DNA of 64,000 bases, taken from Portulaca oleracea (taxonomy: Eukaryota > Streptophyta > Magnoliopsida > Caryophyllales > Portulacaceae). The notes below the pieces were generated by a model. It was not told the origin of the DNA. It ran no database searches and saw only the letters and a program-made list of their open reading frames with translations. The stretch spans positions 38,721,330-38,785,329 of the forward strand of contig CM055879.1 in the NCBI GenBank assembly GCA_029582165.1, in the 5' to 3' direction. A program made the translations under genes and the position numbers. Shown one piece after another: positions 59,487 to 64,000 of the stretch (position 1 is its first letter; each line of letters opens with the position of its first letter).

Positions 59487-59724
59487 TAAATTGAGTTTAA
59501 GCTTAACCATATATTTAAGGTTCGGCTTGCCTATTGACCCACTCCCAAACAACCTTAGCATATTTTTAGGAAAAAAAGATTTTTTTTTTAATTCGGGTAA
59601 AGAAATTATACAAAAGAATTTAGGAAGACCCTTCTTGCAAGACGTTTATCTAAGTTATAATGAAACAAATTAAAAAATAACTTAAATGAAGGGCTAAAAC
59701 TCCAAACATCTACGTTTGGAGTGG

Positions 59725-60311
59725 AGGGCCCATGTTAGTTTACCAATCTGTCGCCATGTTAGCTTCCCGAAAAATATGTTTAATCAAAAGTCTCTCAAGC
59801 ATTTGTAAATACATCTTGATATCTCTAATAACCATATCAATTTGCCATGCATGGTACCTTGAAGGCTTGAACACACCCTTAATTGTCTGGATAAGGATCA
59901 AGTTGTCACTTTCAATCTCAACATTCTTGAAACCAGCATGTAGAGTCTGATCAACCCAAATTTAAGAGCGAGGGCTTCCACAAGGAGGATAGGCTCTGAA
60001 TGAAATTTGAAGGACCCCGCTCGGAGGATCTACCAATACAGTCACACATGATGAATCTAACTGCTGCTCCATGCTAATTATTCGAACCATCACAATTGAC
60101 TTTAACCAACCAAGGTTAGGTCGAGCTCACCCAATATGTGTCATTTGGTGGGATTGACAAGAGTTAGCCCGCCGCATCTGAGAAGAGGACAGAGACACGT
60201 TAAAGGAACTTCTAGCTTGTCACTCCGTAAAATTCTTGTTCGCCCTGATAATGTCCCTAATTTGTTTGAAGTTGGAATTGTTGTCGATTCGTTCCTTCCA
60301 AATGCATCTGA
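59725..60311 (-). pseudogene. LINE-derived RNase H domain remnant
   Basis: Minus-strand frames, broken by stops and frame changes, read CIWKERID...QIRDIIRANKNF near 60200-60311, then WLVKVNCDGS, EALALKFGL, NVEIESDNLILIQTIKG and HIFREANMATDWL near 59740-60100. This order (WKER, VNCDGS, EALAL, ESDN, REAN.AD) is the C-terminal ribonuclease H domain of plant non-LTR retrotransposons. It is a dead fragment without reverse transcriptase. A 35-bp stretch (60174-60208) recurs at 60304-60338 with about four differences. Confidence 0.75.
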
Positions 60312-61048
60312 GAAGAGGACGGAGACGCGTTGAAGGAATTATTACAGGTGCGTTGAAGAAAATGTATTTTACGTTAAAATGAAAATTCTACCATTGTTGA
60401 ATGTTTTTTCAACTATAGTAATTAAAGGTCCTACTATTAATTTGAATAGGATAAGTCTCATATATTAAAAAGATTTATGTATTATGTGATTATTTATTGC
60501 AATAAATTACTTCAATCAAAATTAATTTCAATATTTTATGGTAGAATCAACGATTGTTACACTTTTTAACTATGATAATTGAAAAAGTTTCAATTATAAT
60601 ATAATATCCTTAAAAATAGTAATTTTTTGTAAACAATTGTATCTTAATGATCTTCATTACTTATTATGTACAAGTCACTATGATCAAACATATATTAAAT
60701 TTGGTTTTTTAAAGGTGAAATATAATTTTCAATTACCATAACTGAAATTTTTTCAACTATGATGGTATAATTTTCCTAAATATTTTAAATTAACTAAAGT
60801 AGAGTTAATATTTGATAATTGATATCACCTTCCTTTTAACTTTATTTAAAAGTATGAAAATCATAGTTTTGAAATAAATAAAATGAAAAAAGATATGGAA
60901 CTTAGGAACAAATAAAATGAAAAAAAAAAGTTATTGAGTACGTCTACCTTGCTAAGGACGTAAACCAAGATTCACATAGTAATTTGTCCTTTTGAGCATC
61001 TTGCATTAATGTACATAAAATTATATTATTGCATAATAATATAACTAA

Positions 61049-61218
61049 GACGCCGTTTTTTTTATGCGATACCGCAAGTTACCGTACCACAATTTACCGC
61101 AACTCACCGCAACTCACCATTATTTTTTTATTATTTCCACCGCAACTTACTGCAATCTACCACAACTTACCGCACCGCAACTTACATACCGCAAATTAAC
61201 GCATAAAAGAACGGTGTC
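61049..61218. mobile_element. CCGCAAC-array MITE
   Basis: Left GACGCCGTTTTTTTTATGCG, right CGCATAAAAGAACGGTGTC, TAA on both sides (61046-61048, 61219-61221). The interior is an array of 'taccgcaactcaccgcaac'-type units; a clean young-looking member. Confidence 0.8.
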
Positions 61219-61221
61219 TAA

Positions 61222-61880
61222 ATATGTTCTATAGGTATATTAATAAAAAATACTTTTATCCATAAACTTTCAAAATTACATTTTATACTTGTTCACATAG
61301 CTAACAAATATTAAAATTTCCTATGGAAAAACTTTTAAAATATATTTACTAATTTTTTACACAAATTTCTTAGGGCGCGCCTAATAATTTGTGATTTGGG
61401 CATGAGAAGAATTTTACCACCGGGGGTTTGGAAAAGTTTTTTTTCCATGAAAATTTTTTTTTGTAAGTTTCTAAAATATCCTTAAAACCTATTCTATAAA
61501 TTAATATCATAAATTAATATATGAGGATAGTTTGATATTTCAAACCATATTAGTAAAATACGGTGCGGGAATTAAACGCATAAAATACGGTATGTGTTTT
61601 ATTCGGCAACATTGTGTAAAAATACGATCAATTGTTCGTTGATATAAAAGTTGACTTTTTTATTAAACGGTGATACATGTGATACATGAAAAATTCGCGT
61701 TTTATACAGTAATTTTTTTTTTATTCGGGAACACTATTAAATTCTTATTATTATATTAATTTTGTGTCAATAATCCTTACTTCCCCCTTTTAAAACGAAT
61801 AGTTCGTATATTAAACGCGTTTTAAACGTTATAATTCGACGAGTAAAAAAAACTCCCTTATTATTCGGTGGCCTTTATAA
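61222..61880. other. Unassigned block abutting the truncated UGT
   Basis: From about 61540 this block has recurring 'attaaacg' words and a near-direct repeat, TTTTATTCGGCAACA (61592) and TTTTATTCGGGAACA (61717). The UGT homology stops at about 61880 and this sequence begins, so it may be the end of an inserted element or the product of a deletion. No protein seen. Confidence 0.4.
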
Positions 61881-62223
61881 AAAAAACTGGGTTCTCAAGC
61901 TTGGTAAGGGAAGCCATGATGGGGGCATTTCCGGAATTTCCGACATCCTTGACGTTCTCAACGCCGGAGGGGAGGTCAGGGTGGGGTGGGAAGGGGAGAA
62001 CTAGGGTTTGGATAGGGTTAGGGTGGTGGAAAGAGAGGAGAGGGTTTAAGATGGGGACGTTTTTGGGGGTTACTAAGATGGTTATTTTGAGACCCCTTAG
62101 GGCTAGTTGGTGGGTTAGGTCTAGCAGAGGGAGCATGTGACCTTGAGCTGGGTAGGGGAACACTAGGATGTGGACGGCGGTGGCGACGGTGGCAGTGGAG
62201 GTTGATGCGGCGGAGGACGACAT
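61861..62223 (-). pseudogene. UGT89-like glycosyltransferase, N-terminal fragment
   Basis: Starting at the Met of MSSSAASTSTATVA (62223) the frame reads HILVFPYPAQGHMLPLLDL with the catalytic His region and follows the tandem neighbours to LTKLENPV (about residue 112), where homology ends abruptly and a short unrelated tail (FFIKATE) leads to a stop. About three quarters of the protein, including the PSPG box, is missing, and no further UGT sequence is found below it. Its upstream frame is open for 26 more codons to 62301. A truncated copy, almost certainly non-functional. Confidence 0.88.
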
Positions 62224-62889
62224 TTGGGTTTGATTTGGGGTGTGGTTGGGATAAGGGGCGGGTGATGTAGGATTTGTGGGATGTGGGAGAGTACAATGCA
62301 TAGACGACTGGCTGATCGAGATGCCGTTTGTGTCGATCCATATGTCATGTAATGAATGTCATTTCAACACACTTGTAACTAGGGGAAATAGAGTCCATAC
62401 TCGCATTAATTAGGTATTTCACACACTTGTCAATTGTGATGCATGAGCATTTATTATGGTTTGGCATTAGTCGGCAACCAATCAATGGACTTGAAGCATG
62501 TTCATATATTTATAAGTGAACAATCATAGTAATAATATAGTTGTAATATTTGTGGTGAATAATCTAATATATGTAGATGAATAATCATATCATCTTAATC
62601 ACATGCTACGGATGCACCTAATAAATTGCAGTTTAAATTAGTTATTTGATTTATTTATTGGCTTTGATTGTAATAGAAGTGTTTGGTAAGTAGTTGTCTT
62701 CGAAAAATTATCTTAAACAACTTTTTTAAGTAGTTTTTTTATTATAAATTTATAGATAACCTAATCATGTCTGCTATTATAAATTTATAAATAATGCACA
62801 TTTTATGTGTAATTCTAATTTATGGAAAGAATATAAATAAATGATAGATTTTATGTAATTTATGAATTGTAGAACCTTTAAACACAATC
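62224..62889. other. Spacer upstream of the UGT fragment
   Basis: AT-rich; no gene. The 'gtgtttggtaagtagttg' and 'aaacaactttttt' wording at 62670-62740 suggests an eroded MITE without definable ends. Confidence 0.4.
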
Positions 62890-63191
62890 AAATATATATT
62901 TGTAATGATGAAGTTGCTTCAAAGGAGAGTTAGTTATTTTTATGAGATTTATGTTTCTGCATCTTAGAACAAGTCAGAATGAATAATTTCTTGTTGAGCA
63001 ATTTTCTTGTTTTTCAGTTGAGCAATATCAGGATTAAGGAGTAGTTCAGCAAGTGTAGTTCCTTGTTTTTAGCTATTTTTAGTTCACTGTAAGCCTATAT
63101 AACAGGCTGATATTTTGTGGTAAAGACGCACTGAATTCCCAGCTTCAGTTAAATTTGCAAATTCCCCTTCCTCCGTTTCTTTTTCCCAACA
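62890..63191 (+). mobile_element. Probable 5' LTR end of a Ty1-copia element
   Basis: The right edge is taken at CCCAACA (63191), five bases before the primer-binding site TGGTATCAGAGC (63197-63208), complementary to initiator Met-tRNA. CCTATATAACAGGC at 63096-63109 is a plausible LTR promoter. The left edge is not determined and the 3' LTR lies outside the window, so the start given is only a guess. Confidence 0.5.
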
Positions 63192-63302
63192 AACTGTGGT
63201 ATCAGAGCCAGAGTAAAAGGAAGAGCAACGCAGCCTTCCTTCATTTTCCAAAACACAAAAAAAACACACAGAGTTTAAATTCAATTGTGAGGAAGCCAAG
63301 CC

Positions 63303-64000
63303 ATGGCAGCCAACTCCTCTCAATCTCAGTTGCCAATTTTCAAGGGTGACAAATACCACCTTTGGAGCTTGAAAATGAAAACTATGTTCAAGTCCCAGGA
63401 ACTATGGGATTTGGTGGAGGACGGGTACACAGAGCCAAACCCGACACCAGCTCAACCTAGTCAACAGTTGAGGGAGACTCGGAAGAAGGACGCAAAAGCC
63501 TTGTTTCTTATCCAATCAGCACTGGATGACGAAATTTTCCCCCGAATTGCTGCAGCAACAAGTGCTCATGAAGCTTGGGAGGTACTGAAGAAAGAATTCT
63601 TGGGTGAAAAAAGGTACTCACTGTCAAATTGCAAACATTGAGACGTGAATTTGAAACTTTATTTATGAAAGAGAAAGAATCTGTACAGGAGTTTCTTTCT
63701 TAAGTTTCTGGAGTTGTTGGCCAAATGAAAATATATGGAGAAAGTATCACTGATGAAACTATTGTTAGTAAGGTGCTGCGTAGTTTAGCAAAAGACTTTG
63801 ACCATGTTGTTGCTGCAATAGAGGAGTCAAAGGACCTTTCTACTTATACATTTGATGAACTAATGGGTTCTTTGATAGCACATGAAGCTAGGATCAACAG
63901 AAATTCTGAGAAGGTTGATGAGAAGGCCTTCCAAGTGAAGGGGGAATCTCCCTACAAAGTAAGGTCAGAAAGCTCCAATGCTCGTGGCAGAGGTAGAGGT
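63303..64000 (+). pseudogene. Ty1-copia gag, frameshifted, runs off the window
   Basis: From ATG 63303 the frame reads LPIFKGDKYHLWSLKMKTMF (gag pre-domain) and DDEIFPRIAAATSAHEAWEV (UBN2-type gag). A frame change near 63606-63616, in an A-rich run, is needed to continue into LQTLRREFETLF; a stop codon follows at about 63700; then SLAKDFDHVVAAIEESKDLS and FDELMGSLIAHEARI, and a basic Arg-Gly tail reaches the window end. So at least two lesions are present, unless the frame change is an assembly error. Nucleocapsid zinc knuckle, protease, integrase and reverse transcriptase would lie beyond 64000. Confidence 0.85.

Noticed and set aside
63606..63641. Programmed frameshift in the copia gag
   Set aside because: Copia elements normally read gag-pol in one frame, and a second in-frame stop follows shortly after; mutation (or an assembly error in the A-run) is more likely than programmed shifting.
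1..64000. CRISPR arrays, operons, bacterial-type operators
   Set aside because: No regularly spaced direct repeats of the right size with unique spacers; the regular short-unit arrays belong to MITEs. The gene structure is that of a plant nucleus.

Overview
This is nuclear DNA from a flowering plant, most likely a eudicot; I cannot name the species. The evidence is spliced genes with GT-AG introns, AT-rich spacers full of miniature transposons, a Cassandra retroelement carrying 5S rRNA-like sequence, and plant gene families (Kunitz inhibitors, family 1 glycosyltransferases, a gamma-type PI 4-kinase, a plant O-fucosyltransferase-like protein, PUX1). No bacterial or organellar features were seen.

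Layout. 1-30 kb holds four single housekeeping-type genes: a ten-exon prolyl-oligopeptidase-family peptidase (+, 1072-6070), an eight-exon O-fucosyltransferase-family protein (+, 8963-11759), the Cdc48 adaptor PUX1 (-, 12626-13378, with a long leader intron reaching about 15.64 kb) and an intronless, strikingly GC-rich PI4K gamma gene (+, 27954-29849). A gene-poor AT-rich spacer of about 11 kb separates the last two.

30-36 kb is another gene-poor, transposon-rich spacer. 36-63 kb is an accessory, defence-type cluster: four intronless Kunitz/miraculin-like inhibitor genes (37430 -, 41385 +, 47093 +, 51054 +), followed by two intact UGT89-like glycosyltransferase genes (52337 -, 55493 -) and a third truncated one (61861 -). 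The third and fourth Kunitz genes are a recent tandem duplication that kept promoter and 3' flank. The window ends inside a Ty1-copia element whose gag reading frame is broken.

The spacers are unusually informative. More than twenty non-autonomous elements can be delimited by eye, many with exact target-site duplications: Stowaway-like (TA), GGCC...GTTCTTT elements flanked by TAA-like 3-bp sites, hAT-like (8 bp), and Mutator-like or unclassified elements (9-10 bp). Most notable are (i) a family with 9-10-bp target duplications and covarying subterminal hairpins, three copies of which lie upstream of Kunitz and UGT genes, (ii) an insertion whose empty site survives in the duplicated neighbour, (iii) a perfect 102-bp inverted repeat, and (iv) a Kunitz protein that has lost its second disulfide pair.

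All calls come from reading the sequence and family knowledge; no searches were run. Exon borders were chosen from GT-AG sites and frame continuity.
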